DNA of 64,000 nt from Sphingomicrobium arenosum (GCF_026157085.1 NZ_JANPVN010000001.1:248001-312000), one strand, 5' to 3'. Numbered from the stretch's first letter, positions 7,930-18,162 are shown. Program-made: numbers and translations. The notes: generated from the sequence alone by a model not told the origin.

Positions 7930-8351
7930 TCGACCCGGTCGAGCGTGCACGCGCGCTTGTCGGCACACCCTTCCGATTGCAAGGGCGCGGGGGAGGCGAT
8001 GGCATCGACTGCCTTGGCCTCGTGCTCGACGCTTTCACGATCCCTTCGGCTGCCTTCCCTCGAAATTATGGCTGGCGCGGGCATGACCGCGCAACGTTCG
8101 AGCGAGCGGCTAGGCAATTTTTCGAGCACATTTCTGAGCAGACCGCTCGACCGGGCGACGCGGTGGCTTTCGCGCTGCCCGGTCGGCGTCATCACCTCGC
8201 GATTATGAGCGATCGCGGTTTCATCCATGCCGACGCAGTGCGTCGAAAAGTTGTCGAGCGATCGGGCACCTTCGGGGCACCCGCGATTGGCGCCTTTCGA
8301 CGCCTGGACTCAGACAAGGGAGATTGCCGTGGCAACGCTCGTTCTCAGTAG
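7926..8351 (+). CDS. NlpC/P60-type cell-wall peptidase, gp14-like
   Basis: 141 residues of the phage/GTA NlpC/P60 family. The catalytic cysteine is C29 in 'GGGDGIDCLGLVLDAF' and the catalytic histidine is in 'GRRHHLAIMS' (H89/H90). It should cleave peptidoglycan stem peptides during DNA entry. The stop lies 23 bases inside the following gene. Start ATG overlaps the upstream TGA. Confidence 0.88.
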   Translation: MIDPVERARALVGTPFRLQGRGGGDGIDCLGLVLDAFTIPSAAFPRNYGWRGHDRATFERAARQFFEHISEQTARPGDAVAFALPGRRHHLAIMSDRGFIHADAVRRKVVERSGTFGAPAIGAFRRLDSDKGDCRGNARSQ

Positions 8352-10464
8352 CGTCGGTCAAGCGCTTGGCGGCCCGCTAGGGCAGGCCGTGGGCGCGCTT
8401 GTCGGTCAACAGATCGACCAGCGATTGTTTGCAGGGCCAGGGCATGAGGGCCCGCGGCTGGGCGACCTGTCTGTGCAAGGGTCGCGTTACGGCGCGGTCA
8501 TCCCTGCAGTGCATGGGCGCATGCGTGTCGCCGGGACAATCATTTGGGCGACCGAGCTTGAGGAGTCGCAAGTCGTCACCGGGGCGAAGGGTCAGGGCGA
8601 TCGCACGACCTATAGTTATTCCGCCAATTTCGCGGTGGCGCTGTCTTCGAAGCCTGGCGCGAGCGTCGGGCGAATTTGGGCGGATGGCAGGTTGCTTCGC
8701 GGTGCCCTAGGCGATCTCAAAGTCGGCGGGCTGTTGCGCATCCATAATCAAGGCGAATTGCAGGATCTCGACCCGCTGATCGGGTCAATCGAGGCAGCAG
8801 CACCGGCATATCGCGATATGATGGTGGCAGTCTTCGAAGGACTTGAACTAGCCGAATATGGCAATCGAATTCCGATGCTGACCTTCGAGGTCATCGCCGA
8901 GGGCGATATGCGGATCGGCGCGCTGATCGAAGCCGCGAGTGAAGGATTGGTGACGGCGTCGGGCGATGAGGTGATAACGGGATATGCGCTGCATGGCACT
9001 TCGATGGAGCGCGCGCTGGAGCCGCTTCTCGCCCTCGCCGGTATGGCTTTGAGCGATCGCGGAGGGCGGTTGGATTGTACCAGCCCTGCCAATCCAATTA
9101 AGGTCGGCAGTGACGAGGAGGGATGTGGGGCAGAGGCGCCTGTCGCACGGCGGATCGATCAGATTGTGGGCTTCGAGCAGCTCCCGTCAGATCTCTTTCT
9201 CGACCATTATGACCCTGACCGCGACTTTCAGGCCGGACGCAGTCACGCAAGGGCTGTAGGCGGGAGACGCGTCGTCGAGCTTCCGGTCGCCATTGCGCTG
9301 AAGGCGCTTGATGCTCGATCTTGGGCGGAACGCTCGATTTTGAAACGCTGGCGCGAGCGGCGGTCGATCGAGATCAGCCTGCCTCCATCTTTCCTGACGC
9401 TGACACCTGGCGACCTGTTGGAATTTCAAGGAGAGACAGGGCAGTGGCGCGTCATCCGCGTCAGGCTGGAGGGATTTGTCGTTAAAGCGCGCATTGTGGC
9501 TCACGCGACTTCGTCGGCAATGCCATCGATAAGCGACAGCGGGCGTTTCCTGCCGGTTCCGGATTTCGAGCAATCGAAGACTGAAGTCACTCTCATCGAG
9601 CCTCCGGATCTCGATGGTTCCGGGAAATGTTGCGTGCTCGTCGCAGCAGCGAGCGCCAGCCCCGGGTGGCGAGCAACTCCCCTAGAGATTGAAGTCGGTG
9701 CGATGCAGTCGGTTGCAAGCAGTGCCGCACTCGAAAGCGTCACAGGTTTTGTTGACGGAACATTGGGTACCGCCTCGGCGGCGATCTTCGATCTGGAGAA
9801 TGTCATCCATGTGAATCTGGTAGAGCCCAACTGCCCGCTCCTGTCGGTAGAGGATCAACAGCTCTTCGCGGGCGCTAATCTCGCAATGATCGGCGGCGAG
9901 GTTCTGCAATTTGGAAACGTGGAGCAGGTCGCGCCCGGACGGGTGCGTCTGTCGCGATTGCTACGAGGACGGGATGGCAGCGAGACGGCGATTGCGGGCC
10001 ATGGTTCGAACGAGGCCTTCATCCTGCTCGATCCAGCGAGGCTTGCGAAAATCGACATGTCGCCCGAGCAGGTTGGCAATAGGGTCGCGGTCCGCGCGAC
10101 TAGCACAGCCGACGCCGATGCCGCTCCGTCGGAGATTATTTTTCGTGGGCTTGGCTCGCGTCCGATTTCGCCTGCTCATTTGCGGGCAAGGAAAGAGGAT
10201 GGGGCCATCCATATCAGCTGGGTACGGCGCAGTCGAAAAGGCTATGCCTGGCTCGATGAGGTCGATGCCCCACTGGGTGAAAGCCGCGAACTCTATCTTC
10301 TGACCGTGTCGGGAACGAGCGGAGCGTTTGCGGTCGAGACCAGTCAGCCTATCGCCGTGTTTTCGGCAGACGACATCTCCCCCCTCGGGGAGGGGGCGCT
10401 CAATATCAGCTGCGCGATGGTCGGTGACTGGGGCCGATCGACCGCGGTGACCATCGTCATTTAA
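8329..10464 (+). CDS. compact gp15-like tail tip/host-recognition protein
   Basis: A GTG start preceded by AAGGGAG gives 711 residues and the family's usual N-terminus (VATLVLSSVGQALGGPLGQAVGALVGQQIDQRL). It continues with 'GAVIPAVHGRMRVAGTIIWATELEE', 'TYSYSANFAVAL', 'VGRIWADGRLL', then a phage-tail_3-like part (GYALHGTSMERALEPLLALAGMALS...GGRLDCTS) and C-terminal beta domains. Rhodobacter GTA gp15 is roughly 1300 residues and has a TIM-barrel-like insert after the 'FGNRVPxxxFEVI' strand; here the matching strand (YGNRIPMLTFEVIAEG) runs straight into the next domain, so the insert is absent. An earlier in-frame start at 8227 would overlap gp14 by 125 bases and is not favoured. Confidence 0.85.
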   Translation: MATLVLSSVGQALGGPLGQAVGALVGQQIDQRLFAGPGHEGPRLGDLSVQGSRYGAVIPAVHGRMRVAGTIIWATELEESQVVTGAKGQGDRTTYSYSANFAVALSSKPGASVGRIWADGRLLRGALGDLKVGGLLRIHNQGELQDLDPLIGSIEAAAPAYRDMMVAVFEGLELAEYGNRIPMLTFEVIAEGDMRIGALIEAASEGLVTASGDEVITGYALHGTSMERALEPLLALAGMALSDRGGRLDCTSPANPIKVGSDEEGCGAEAPVARRIDQIVGFEQLPSDLFLDHYDPDRDFQAGRSHARAVGGRRVVELPVAIALKALDARSWAERSILKRWRERRSIEISLPPSFLTLTPGDLLEFQGETGQWRVIRVRLEGFVVKARIVAHATSSAMPSISDSGRFLPVPDFEQSKTEVTLIEPPDLDGSGKCCVLVAAASASPGWRATPLEIEVGAMQSVASSAALESVTGFVDGTLGTASAAIFDLENVIHVNLVEPNCPLLSVEDQQLFAGANLAMIGGEVLQFGNVEQVAPGRVRLSRLLRGRDGSETAIAGHGSNEAFILLDPARLAKIDMSPEQVGNRVAVRATSTADADAAPSEIIFRGLGSRPISPAHLRARKEDGAIHISWVRRSRKGYAWLDEVDAPLGESRELYLLTVSGTSGAFAVETSQPIAVFSADDISPLGEGALNISCAMVGDWGRSTAVTIVI

Positions 10465-10477
10465 GGAGGCTTTCATC

Positions 10478-10942
10478 ATGAACGATACCAACCGTCTTGG
10501 GCTGCCGCTCTTGGCCACAGGGCAGGCCCAGAAAGACGTGACACATAACGAGGCCCTGGTCCTACTCGATCTGCTTGTCCAACCTGTGGTGAATTGCCCG
10601 CCCCTTATAGTCCCGCCCTCCAATCCGATCGAGGGCGAATGCTACCTCGTCGCTCCGAGCCCGAGCGGAGCCTTCGTCGACCATGGAAATGCAATGGCGA
10701 CTTACACCGGAGGCGGCTGGCGATTCGTTCAACCCACTGAAGGTTTTCACTGCCGGCGCGGTGACACAGATGGGGGTTACGTATTTCGCGGCAATGTTTG
10801 GGCGGAGGTAGGCGGCGAAACGCATGCAATTGGCGCTGCGATCTCCTCTCCGGCGGGTGGTGGGTCTGTGGACGCCGAAGCCCGCGCCGCCATCGACGCT
10901 ATTCTGGCAGTGCTTCGTGATCGTGAAATCATCGCAATATGA
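10478..10942 (+). CDS. DUF2793 phage-associated protein
   Basis: 154 residues with a clear DUF2793 pattern: 'TNRLGLPLLATGQAQKDVTHNEALVLLDLLVQPVV', 'PPSNPIEGECYLVAPSPSGAFVDHGNAMATYTGGGWRFVQPTEG' and a coiled C-terminal tail with 'SVDAEARAAIDAILAVLRDREII'. DUF2793 proteins cap GTA-like and prophage tail operons in alphaproteobacteria and may be fibre or capsid-spike parts. The site AAGGAGGC before the ATG is strong. This is the last gene of the virion module. Confidence 0.85.
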   Translation: MNDTNRLGLPLLATGQAQKDVTHNEALVLLDLLVQPVVNCPPLIVPPSNPIEGECYLVAPSPSGAFVDHGNAMATYTGGGWRFVQPTEGFHCRRGDTDGGYVFRGNVWAEVGGETHAIGAAISSPAGGGSVDAEARAAIDAILAVLRDREIIAI

Positions 10943-11026
10943 ATAATTTGCTCCTTCGTTTCAGTACGTTGCCGCTCCAGCTATCCCCCATTGATGCAAA
11001 AATGCAACAGTGATGAGATGATGCGC

Positions 11027-11055
11027 TTGCACTCGTGTTGGCAGGAACATAAAGT
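11027..11055 (+). promoter_or_regulatory. candidate sigma-70-type promoter for the outer-membrane barrel gene
   Basis: TTGCAC and TAAAGT hexamers are separated by 17 bases, 49 bases ahead of the start codon. The spacing is ideal and the flanks are less GC-rich than the genes around it. Prediction by eye only. Confidence 0.4.
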
Positions 11056-11103
11056 CGCAAGCGCGTTTTTATTGGAAATGCGTATCTGAAAGGGGACTCT
11101 CTT

Positions 11104-11967
<864 letters not shown>

Positions 11968-11997
11968 GGCCCGGGAGGCTTCGGCCACCAAAAAGAA

Positions 11998-12029
11998 GGG
12001 AGCCTGCCATCGGCAGGCTCCCTTTTTTT
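11998..12029 (+). terminator. rho-independent terminator
   Basis: An 11-base-pair stem (GGGAGCCTGCC pairing with GGCAGGCTCCC), a 3-base loop and seven T residues, 30 bases after the barrel gene stop. Confidence 0.95.
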
Positions 12030-12094
12030 GCGTTGCAAGCCGACGGGTCGTATCTCTAGACTAGAGACCAGCTGAAGCCGGGGGAGGCGAGATC

Positions 12095-12559
12095 ATGGAC
12101 CTGCTTTTTCTATCGTTTCTTGTCGCTCATTCGGGGACGCTCAGCGAGCCGGTGCGCTGCGATGATAATCGGATCGTCGCCGAGCGCGGACTTTGTGAGA
12201 CGCCTGCGCTAGTGCCGGGCCCCTACATGATTTTCTTTCGTTGGGGCGGCGCCAACGTCGATCGGGACGCGCAGTCGATCCTCGACACGGTCGTACGCAT
12301 GATGGTGGAAGGCGACGGTTCTTATAAAGTCGCCTTGACCGGATATAGTGATCGGTCAGGTCCAGCGGCAGTCAACAAACGGATTTCGCGCCAACGCGCC
12401 TTGGTGGTCCGAGACCTGCTGTTGGAACGCGGAGTTGAGGCTGATCGGGTCGTGGTCCGCGATGGCGGCGGCGAGGCAGGATTGCTAGTTCCGACTGCCG
12501 ATGGGGTGCGCGAGGCGCAGAACCGCCGCGTCGAGATCCACTTCATACGGATCGATTGA
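12095..12559 (+). CDS. stand-alone OmpA-like peptidoglycan-binding domain protein
   Basis: 154 residues. After a short hydrophobic start (MDLLFLSFLVAHSGTL) there is 'PVRCDDNRIVAERGLCETP', which resembles the 'TCPDGTVILATEQCP' link of the upstream barrel gene, then an OmpA C-terminal domain: 'GPYMIFFRWGGANVDRDAQSILDTVV', 'VALTGYSDRSG' with the diaminopimelate-binding Asp, 'NKRISRQRALVVRDLLLERGV' with the partner Arg, and 'AQNRRVEIHF'. It would anchor to peptidoglycan. The N-terminus is short for a signal peptide, so export is likely but not certain. It lies just beyond a terminator and probably has its own promoter. Confidence 0.75.
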   Translation: MDLLFLSFLVAHSGTLSEPVRCDDNRIVAERGLCETPALVPGPYMIFFRWGGANVDRDAQSILDTVVRMMVEGDGSYKVALTGYSDRSGPAAVNKRISRQRALVVRDLLLERGVEADRVVVRDGGGEAGLLVPTADGVREAQNRRVEIHFIRID

Positions 12560-12599
12560 GGACTGTCGTCGTTGAAGGCGGCAGACAAGGGGATCATCT

Positions 12600-13169
12600 A
12601 TGAAATTTGTCTGCGGCCTCACGGCACTGTCTTTTTGTCTCGCGGCTTGCAGCGGAGATGCTGCGGAAGACCAGCCTACCGAAAGTAGCGGCGACCGCGG
12701 AGCGCTGGTCATCGCCCCGCAGAATGCGGACCTTCGCTCCGTCGAAGGAGGGAGCCTCGGTACGGTGAGCTTCCGTCAAGACGCCAATGGTGTCACGCTG
12801 TCCGTCGAGGTCGGTGGTCTCAAGCCCGGATTGCACGGTGTACACCTTCACGAAGCTGGTATCTGCGAACAACCCGACTTCAAGTCGGCCGGCGGCCACT
12901 GGAATCCTACTGGTGCCGAACATGGACGCGACAATCCGATGGGTTCCCATCTAGGCGATCTGGCGAACCTACAGGTCGGTGAGGACGGCACCGGCCGCGC
13001 GGATTATCTCGTTCGTGACGTCATGATCGACAAAGGCGAGTGGGTTTTGTCGGATCGAAATGGGACAGCGCTGGTCGTTCACGCTGCTGCGGACGACTAT
13101 GTTAGCAATCCGGCTGGCGATGCTGGTGCACGGGTTGCCTGCGCGGTGCTTGCGGCGCCATCCACTTGA
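12600..13169 (+). CDS. sodC: Cu/Zn superoxide dismutase, lipoprotein
   Basis: 189 residues. The signal ends in a lipobox LAAC with the lipidated cysteine at C17, so the enzyme should be membrane-anchored in the periplasm. Metal ligands are visible: 'HGVHLHE' (copper histidines), 'SAGGHWNPTGAEHG', 'SHLGDLANL' and 'ALVVHAAADDYVSNPAGDAGARVACAVL'; the disulfide cysteines are in 'GICEQP' and 'VACAVL'. The electrostatic loop histidine cluster of enteric SodC is modest. It converts superoxide to peroxide and oxygen. It follows the OmpA-domain gene by 40 bases on the same strand and has an AAGGGG site. Confidence 0.9.
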   Translation: MKFVCGLTALSFCLAACSGDAAEDQPTESSGDRGALVIAPQNADLRSVEGGSLGTVSFRQDANGVTLSVEVGGLKPGLHGVHLHEAGICEQPDFKSAGGHWNPTGAEHGRDNPMGSHLGDLANLQVGEDGTGRADYLVRDVMIDKGEWVLSDRNGTALVVHAAADDYVSNPAGDAGARVACAVLAAPST

Positions 13170-13290
13170 TTGTCGGAAAGGCTTGCGCCGCGGCATGAGC
13201 TGAAGTTTGATTGACTGCTTGCTGCAGGCTACGAAGCTATTGTCGCCACGCCGCGAATGATGGTGAGCTCGAGCCCGACCCGGAATGGCC

Positions 13291-16227
13291 TCACTCTGCC
13301 GTCGCTAGCACTGCTGCACTGCGCGCGTTTGATTTTGCGCCTTTCAGCATCGGAGCGAGATAATGGCCGGTGTAGCTTTCAGCGACTTTCGCGACTTTCT
13401 CGGGCGTGCCTTCGGCGACGATCGTGCCGCCATTGACGCCACCGCCGGGACCGAGGTCTAGGATATGATCGGCGGTCTTGATGACATCGAGATTATGCTC
13501 GATGACCACGACCGTATTCCCCTGCTCCACAAGCGCGTGCAACACTTCGAGTAGTTTGCGCACATCTTCGAAGTGAAGGCCTGTCGTGGGCTCGTCGAGG
13601 ATGTAGAGCGTTCTTCCGGTGGCCCGCTTGGACAACTCCTTGGCCAGTTTCACCCGCTGCGCCTCGCCGCCCGAAAGTGTGGTCGCCTGCTGTCCCACCT
13701 TCACATATCCAAGGCCGACGCGTTGGAGCATCTCCATCTTGTCGCGGATCGAGGGAACGGCCTTGAAGAACTCGACCGCGTCCTCGACCGTCATGTCGAG
13801 GACGTCGGCGATGGATTTTCCTTTGAAGGTGACCTCGAGTGTCTCCCTATTATAACGCTCGCCGTGACAGACATCACAAGTGACATAGACGTCGGGAAGA
13901 AAATGCATCTCGATTTTGAGAAGGCCATCGCCTTTGCAGGCCTCGCACCGTCCGCCCTTCACGTTGAAGCTGAAGCGACCCGGCTTGTAGCCGCGCGCCT
14001 TGCTTTCGGGCAGTCCGGCGAACCAGTCGCGGATTTGGGTGAAGGCGCCGGTGTAGGTGGCAGGGTTCGAGCGCGGCGTACGCCCGATGGGCGACTGGTC
14101 GATGTCGATCACCTTGTCGAGGTGCTGAAGGCCGTCAAGCCGATCGTGCTTGCCTGACAGGATTCGCGCGCCATTTAGGGCCCGGGCCGAGGCGGCGTAG
14201 AGCGTATCGATCGTAAAGCTCGACTTGCCTGAGCCCGACACCCCCGTGACGCAGGTAAAGGTGCCGAGCGGGATCGATGCGGTGACATCTTTGAGATTGT
14301 TGGCACGGGCACCCTTCAGCGTCAGTTTCTTGCCGTTGCCCTTGCGACGATTCTGCGGCACCGCGATCTCGCGACGGCCCGACAGATAGTCGGCAGTCAG
14401 GCTATCCTCACAGGCCATGATCTCTTCGAGCGTGCCCGAGCAGACAACTTCCCCACCGCGCACGCCCGCGCCGGGGCCCATGTCGATGACATGGTCGGCC
14501 GTCCGGATTGCATCCTCGTCATGCTCGACCACGAGCACCGTATTACCGAGTTCGCGGAGGCGCTTGAGGGTTTCAAGCAGGCGATCATTATCGCGCTGAT
14601 GCAAGCCGATCGAGGGCTCATCGAGCACGTAGAGTACACCCGACAGGCCCGAACCGATCTGGCTGGCAAGGCGAATGCGCTGGCTCTCGCCGCCCGACAA
14701 GGTGCCCGAGGTTCGGTCGAGGTTAAGATAGTCGAGTCCGACATTGTGCAGGAAGCCGAGGCGCTCATTGATCTCCTTCAGAATAGGCGCGGCGATTTGC
14801 TTCTGCTGGTCGGTAAGGCTTCCTTCGACACTGCCGAACCACTCAACCGCATCGACCACCGAGCGTCGGGCCGAGAGCGAAATGTCCTCGCCGGCGATCT
14901 TGACTGCGCGAGCTTCCGGCTTGAGGCGCGCACCGCCGCAGGTTTCGCAGGCGTGGGCGGCCTGATATTTTGACAATTCCTCTCGCATCCACGCGCTTTC
15001 GGTCGTGCGCATGCGACGTTCGAGGTTGCCGATCACACCCTCGAACGGCTTTTTCACCTCATAGCTTTTCTTGCCGTCGACGAAGCGCAAGGTAACGGGC
15101 TTGCCGCGCGTGCCACGTAGGATCACCTGCTGCGCTTCTTCGGGAAGGTCCGCCCAAGGCGTTTCCAGATCGAAATCGAAAGCGCGCGCGAGGCTACCCA
15201 GAACTTGCATATAATAGGGCGAGGGGGGCTGCGACTTCGCCCAGGGCACGACCGCGCCCTTCTTCAGCGACAAGCCATGATTGGGCACGACGAGATCCTC
15301 GTCGAACTCCATCATCTCGCCGAGCCCATCGCAGGCGGGGCAGGCGCCTTGAGGGGCGTTGAAGCTGAACAGGCGGGGTTCGATCTCGCTGATGGTAAAC
15401 CCCGACACCGGACAGGCGAACCGCTGCGAAAAGACGATGCGGCCGGGAACGCCATGATCGAGCTTCATCCCTGATTTGGTGACAGTTTCGTCCTCGGTGA
15501 CGGGTGCGTCGACCGGATCGAGATAGGCGAGGCCGTCGGCCAGTTCGAGCGCGGTCTCGAAACTGTCGGCGAGACGCGCCTCGATCCCCGGCTTGATCAC
15601 GATCCGGTCGACCACGACCTCCACGTCATGCTTATATTTCTTGTCGAGCGCCGGGGCCTCGTCGATCGAAAAAACCTCGCCATCGATGCGAACTCGCGTG
15701 AAGCCGGCTTTCTGCCACTCGGCCAGTTCCTTCTTATATTCTCCCTTGCGCCCGCGCACGACCGGCGCGAGCAGCAGGTGGCGCGACTTTTCGGGCAGCT
15801 TCATGGTGCGGTCGACCATCTGGCTGACCTGCTGCGCCTCGATCGGTAGCCCCGTGGCGGGGGAATAAGGCACGCCGACGCGCGCCCACAGGAGGCGCAT
15901 GTAATCGTAAATTTCCGTGACCGTCGCGACCGTCGATCGCGGGTTGCGGCTCGTCGTTTTCTGCTCGATTGAGATAGCGGGCGACAGGCCATCGATATGC
16001 TCGACATCGGGCTTCTGCATCATCTCGAGAAACTGGCGCGCATAGGCACTCAGGCTCTCGACGTAGCGGCGCTGCCCTTCGGCGTAGATGGTGTCGAAGG
16101 CGAGGCTCGACTTGCCCGATCCGCTGAGGCCGGTGATGACCGTCAGGCTCTCGCGTGGAATGTCGACGTCGACGCCCTTCAGATTATGTTCGCGCGCGCC
16201 GCGCACGCTGATGTTGGTGAGCGCCAT
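13291..16227 (-). CDS. uvrA: excinuclease ABC subunit A
   Basis: 978 residues, usual family length. N-terminal P-loop GLSGSGKS at residues 33-40, the UvrB/DNA-binding insertion, and a first zinc-finger region ending '[12 protein letters not shown]'; the second half has P-loop 'GVSGSGKSS', zinc module '[29 protein letters not shown]' and the two ABC signatures '[16 protein letters not shown]' and '[16 protein letters not shown]'. It recognises bulky DNA lesions and loads UvrB in nucleotide excision repair. It ends in a short alanine-rich tail. Its 3' end faces sodC; thpR lies upstream on the same strand, 115 bases away. Confidence 0.97.
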   Translation of the reverse strand: MALTNISVRGAREHNLKGVDVDIPRESLTVITGLSGSGKSSLAFDTIYAEGQRRYVESLSAYARQFLEMMQKPDVEHIDGLSPAISIEQKTTSRNPRSTVATVTEIYDYMRLLWARVGVPYSPATGLPIEAQQVSQMVDRTMKLPEKSRHLLLAPVVRGRKGEYKKELAEWQKAGFTRVRIDGEVFSIDEAPALDKKYKHDVEVVVDRIVIKPGIEARLADSFETALELADGLAYLDPVDAPVTEDETVTKSGMKLDHGVPGRIVFSQRFACPVSGFTISEIEPRLFSFNAPQGACPACDGLGEMMEFDEDLVVPNHGLSLKKGAVVPWAKSQPPSPYYMQVLGSLARAFDFDLETPWADLPEEAQQVILRGTRGKPVTLRFVDGKKSYEVKKPFEGVIGNLERRMRTTESAWMREELSKYQAAHACETCGGARLKPEARAVKIAGEDISLSARRSVVDAVEWFGSVEGSLTDQQKQIAAPILKEINERLGFLHNVGLDYLNLDRTSGTLSGGESQRIRLASQIGSGLSGVLYVLDEPSIGLHQRDNDRLLETLKRLRELGNTVLVVEHDEDAIRTADHVIDMGPGAGVRGGEVVCSGTLEEIMACEDSLTADYLSGRREIAVPQNRRKGNGKKLTLKGARANNLKDVTASIPLGTFTCVTGVSGSGKSSFTIDTLYAASARALNGARILSGKHDRLDGLQHLDKVIDIDQSPIGRTPRSNPATYTGAFTQIRDWFAGLPESKARGYKPGRFSFNVKGGRCEACKGDGLLKIEMHFLPDVYVTCDVCHGERYNRETLEVTFKGKSIADVLDMTVEDAVEFFKAVPSIRDKMEMLQRVGLGYVKVGQQATTLSGGEAQRVKLAKELSKRATGRTLYILDEPTTGLHFEDVRKLLEVLHALVEQGNTVVVIEHNLDVIKTADHILDLGPGGGVNGGTIVAEGTPEKVAKVAESYTGHYLAPMLKGAKSNARSAAVLATAE

Positions 16228-16342
16228 ATCGATATTCTCGTTTTGTTCTTTTCCGTCGTGCTAGCCTATCATGGCTAACGGGCCAAGCCCCGATGTGGGT
16301 TCATCGCGCGCGGAAACAAGGCAGTCGTCGCCATCGCGCTGC

Positions 16343-16879
16343 CTAGCCGACAAGCGGCTGGTCGAGCACCGCTGTGTAACTTGGCCCTCGTTGCGAGAGG
16401 CGGCTCTCGAATAAAGTGAAATGATCGAGGCGAACCGAGTTGCTCGACAAACCCGCCCAGCGCTCGGCCCATGGCTGCGCGTCGATCGGCCCACCCGACC
16501 AGCGCGCCAGCGTGATGTGCGGCAGATAGGCGCGCCGTTCGGGTTGTAGTCCGCAGCGCTGGAGTGCGCGGTCGACCTTGTCGTGAAGCGCGCGAAGCGG
16601 TTCCTTGGGCGCGAGCCGAGCGAACAGGGCGCCGTGCCGTTGATGATCGAAGACACCGACCCCATCGATGTGGACTTCGAGCGACGGCGCGCGCATTCCT
16701 TGCAGCGCCTCGGCCACGTCCTCGGCCATCGGCCGTTCGATCTCGCCGATAAAGCGCAGCGTGCAGTGGAGATCGTCTTCCGGCACCCAGCGAATCCCCT
16801 CGGGCCCGCCTTCCATCGCGGGCGCCACGGCCTCGATCAACGGTTCGGGCAGCAAGAAGGCGACAAACAAACGATGCAT
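16343..16879 (-). CDS. thpR: RNA 2',3'-cyclic phosphodiesterase (2'-5' RNA ligase family)
   Basis: 178 residues from the ATG that gives the family start 'MHRLFVAFLLPEPLIE'. The two catalytic HxTx motifs are present: H38-C-T-L in 'DDLHCTLRFIGE' and 'HITLARW' near residue 122. The enzyme opens 2',3'-cyclic phosphates on RNA ends and, in vitro, ligates tRNA halves. A longer reading (30 more residues) begins at an upstream ATG but that part is basic and unlike the family. The chosen ATG directly abuts GGAG, which is tight for a ribosome site. It is divergent from the Bax-inhibitor-like gene. Confidence 0.85.
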   Translation of the reverse strand: MHRLFVAFLLPEPLIEAVAPAMEGGPEGIRWVPEDDLHCTLRFIGEIERPMAEDVAEALQGMRAPSLEVHIDGVGVFDHQRHGALFARLAPKEPLRALHDKVDRALQRCGLQPERRAYLPHITLARWSGGPIDAQPWAERWAGLSSNSVRLDHFTLFESRLSQRGPSYTAVLDQPLVG

Positions 16880-17015
16880 CTCCGGCTTTCTAACGAAAAG
16901 CCTTCGTCGACACGACCGGTTTTGCTTGAAATCGGAGCGCATCGGCCCGATATTCTTCGATGGAACCATGTCACATTCAGCTCATCCCCTGGGGGGAGGG
17001 CGGAGAGGAGAACAA

Positions 17016-17759
17016 ATGGCTAATCAGTTCGACGAGCGCACGCGCATGGGGATGGACCCCGCCGCGACGACCAGCGTCCCGCGCGCCGCGCGCGATGCGG
17101 GTCTGCGCAAATATATGCTCAGCGTCTACAATTACATGGCGTCGGGCGTGCTCCTGACGGGCATCGTGGCGATGCTGTTCTACAGCTCGGGCATGGCGGC
17201 CGATGTCTTCATGGGTGGCGGCATCCTGCCGTGGGTCATCATTCTCTCGCCGCTCGCCATCATCTTCGCGATGAGCTTTGGCCAGAACCGGATGTCGACC
17301 GCAACGATGCAACTCCTCTTCTGGAGCTTCGCGACGCTGATGGGCCTGTCGATGAGCACCATCTTCCTCGTCTACACCGGCATCTCGATCGCCCAGACCT
17401 TCTTTGCCGTGACCGCCGCTTTCGCGGGGCTCTCGCTCTACGGCTACACCACCAAGAAGGACCTCTCGGGCTGGGGCACCTTCCTCATCATGGGCGTGGT
17501 CGGCCTCCTCGTCGCGATGCTGCTCAACGCCTTTGTCTTCCAGTCGGGCACGATGAGCCTCGTGATCAGCGCCATCGGCGTGCTGATCTTTGCCGGCCTC
17601 ACCGCCTATGACACGCAGAAGATCAAGTCGATCTATCAGTATGTCGCGCGCGATGCCGACATGATGCAGCGGGCCATCATCATGGGCGCGCTCAACCTCT
17701 ATCTCGACTTCATCAACATGTTCCAGTTCCTGCTCAGCTTCATGGGCAGCCAGGACTAG
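17016..17759 (+). CDS. Bax inhibitor-1/YccA family membrane protein
   Basis: 247 residues from an ATG preceded by GGAGAGGAG. After a soluble start (MANQFDERTRMGMDPAATTSVPRAARDAGLRKYMLSVYNYMASG) there are about seven membrane segments and the family's C-terminal 'GLTAYDTQKIKSIY' plus 'ALNLYLDFINMFQFLLSFMG' motifs. Relatives act as pH-dependent calcium leak channels or as FtsH regulators (YccA). Longer in-frame starts upstream run through the thpR region and lack the family signature. A terminator follows the stop. Confidence 0.93.
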   Translation: MANQFDERTRMGMDPAATTSVPRAARDAGLRKYMLSVYNYMASGVLLTGIVAMLFYSSGMAADVFMGGGILPWVIILSPLAIIFAMSFGQNRMSTATMQLLFWSFATLMGLSMSTIFLVYTGISIAQTFFAVTAAFAGLSLYGYTTKKDLSGWGTFLIMGVVGLLVAMLLNAFVFQSGTMSLVISAIGVLIFAGLTAYDTQKIKSIYQYVARDADMMQRAIIMGALNLYLDFINMFQFLLSFMGSQD

Positions 17760-17780
17760 TCGTTCGAGAACAAACAGAAA

Positions 17781-17818
17781 GGGGCCTGGAGGCAGATGCT
17801 TCCGGGCCCCTTTTTCTT
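17781..17818 (+). terminator. rho-independent terminator
   Basis: A 12-base-pair GC-rich stem (GGGGCCTGGAGG with CTTCCGGGCCCC, two wobble pairs), 6-base loop and TTTTTCTTT tract, 21 bases after the YccA-like gene. Confidence 0.9.
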
Positions 17819-17854
17819 TACCTTCGGGCAAGCCGGCCCTGCTAGGACGGAAGG

Positions 17855-18151
17855 ATGATCATTTCCCTGCTCCTCGCGCTCGCCACGCCCACGCTCCATG
17901 TTTCCGGTGACGGCGGGACTGCGACGCTGCGTCCCACCGCCGGACGCCCCGCGGTCACCGTCAACGGCAATTATCGCGTGACCGCCACAGGCGCGCGCGG
18001 GTCGGACGATGTCACGCTGAAGATCGAACAGCGCGTCAAAGGCCGCTGGATGGTCCTCCAGACCCAGTCGGTGACGCCCGCCGATATCGGTGGCGGCTTC
18101 ACCACCACCACCGAAGACGGCGGCACGGTCAGTATCCTGATCGCCGACTAA
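17855..18151 (+). CDS. small predicted secreted protein, unknown function
   Basis: 98 residues with a ribosome site GGAAGG close to the ATG. The first 20 or so residues (MIISLLLALATPTLHVSG) look like a short signal peptide, and the rest is beta-rich: 'TATLRPTAGRPAVTVNGNYRVTATG', 'DDVTLKIEQRVKGRWMVLQTQSVTPADIGGGF'. It may fold as a small beta-sandwich. No family is recognised. It sits alone between a terminator and a convergent glutathione transferase gene. Confidence 0.6.
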   Translation: MIISLLLALATPTLHVSGDGGTATLRPTAGRPAVTVNGNYRVTATGARGSDDVTLKIEQRVKGRWMVLQTQSVTPADIGGGFTTTTEDGGTVSILIAD

Positions 18152-18162
18152 AGGCGTCCCGC

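Larger units (their letters stand above)
2..10942 (+). mobile_element. GTA-like / prophage-like virion structural module (partial at left edge)
   Basis: Tightly packed co-directional genes follow the tail-gene order of the Rhodobacter capsulatus gene transfer agent: gp6-like connector, gp7-like adaptor, gp8-like terminator, gp9-like tube, gp10, gp10.1, gp11-like tape measure, gp12, gp13, gp14 and gp15, then DUF2793. Most junctions are ATGA or GTGA overlaps, so this reads as one operon. No integrase, repressor or lysis gene is visible on the right side; the next gene is a chromosomal outer-membrane protein. Terminase, portal, protease and capsid genes would lie left of the window. Whether the cluster makes a functional GTA, a defective prophage or a tailocin-like particle cannot be decided from here. 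Confidence 0.75.
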
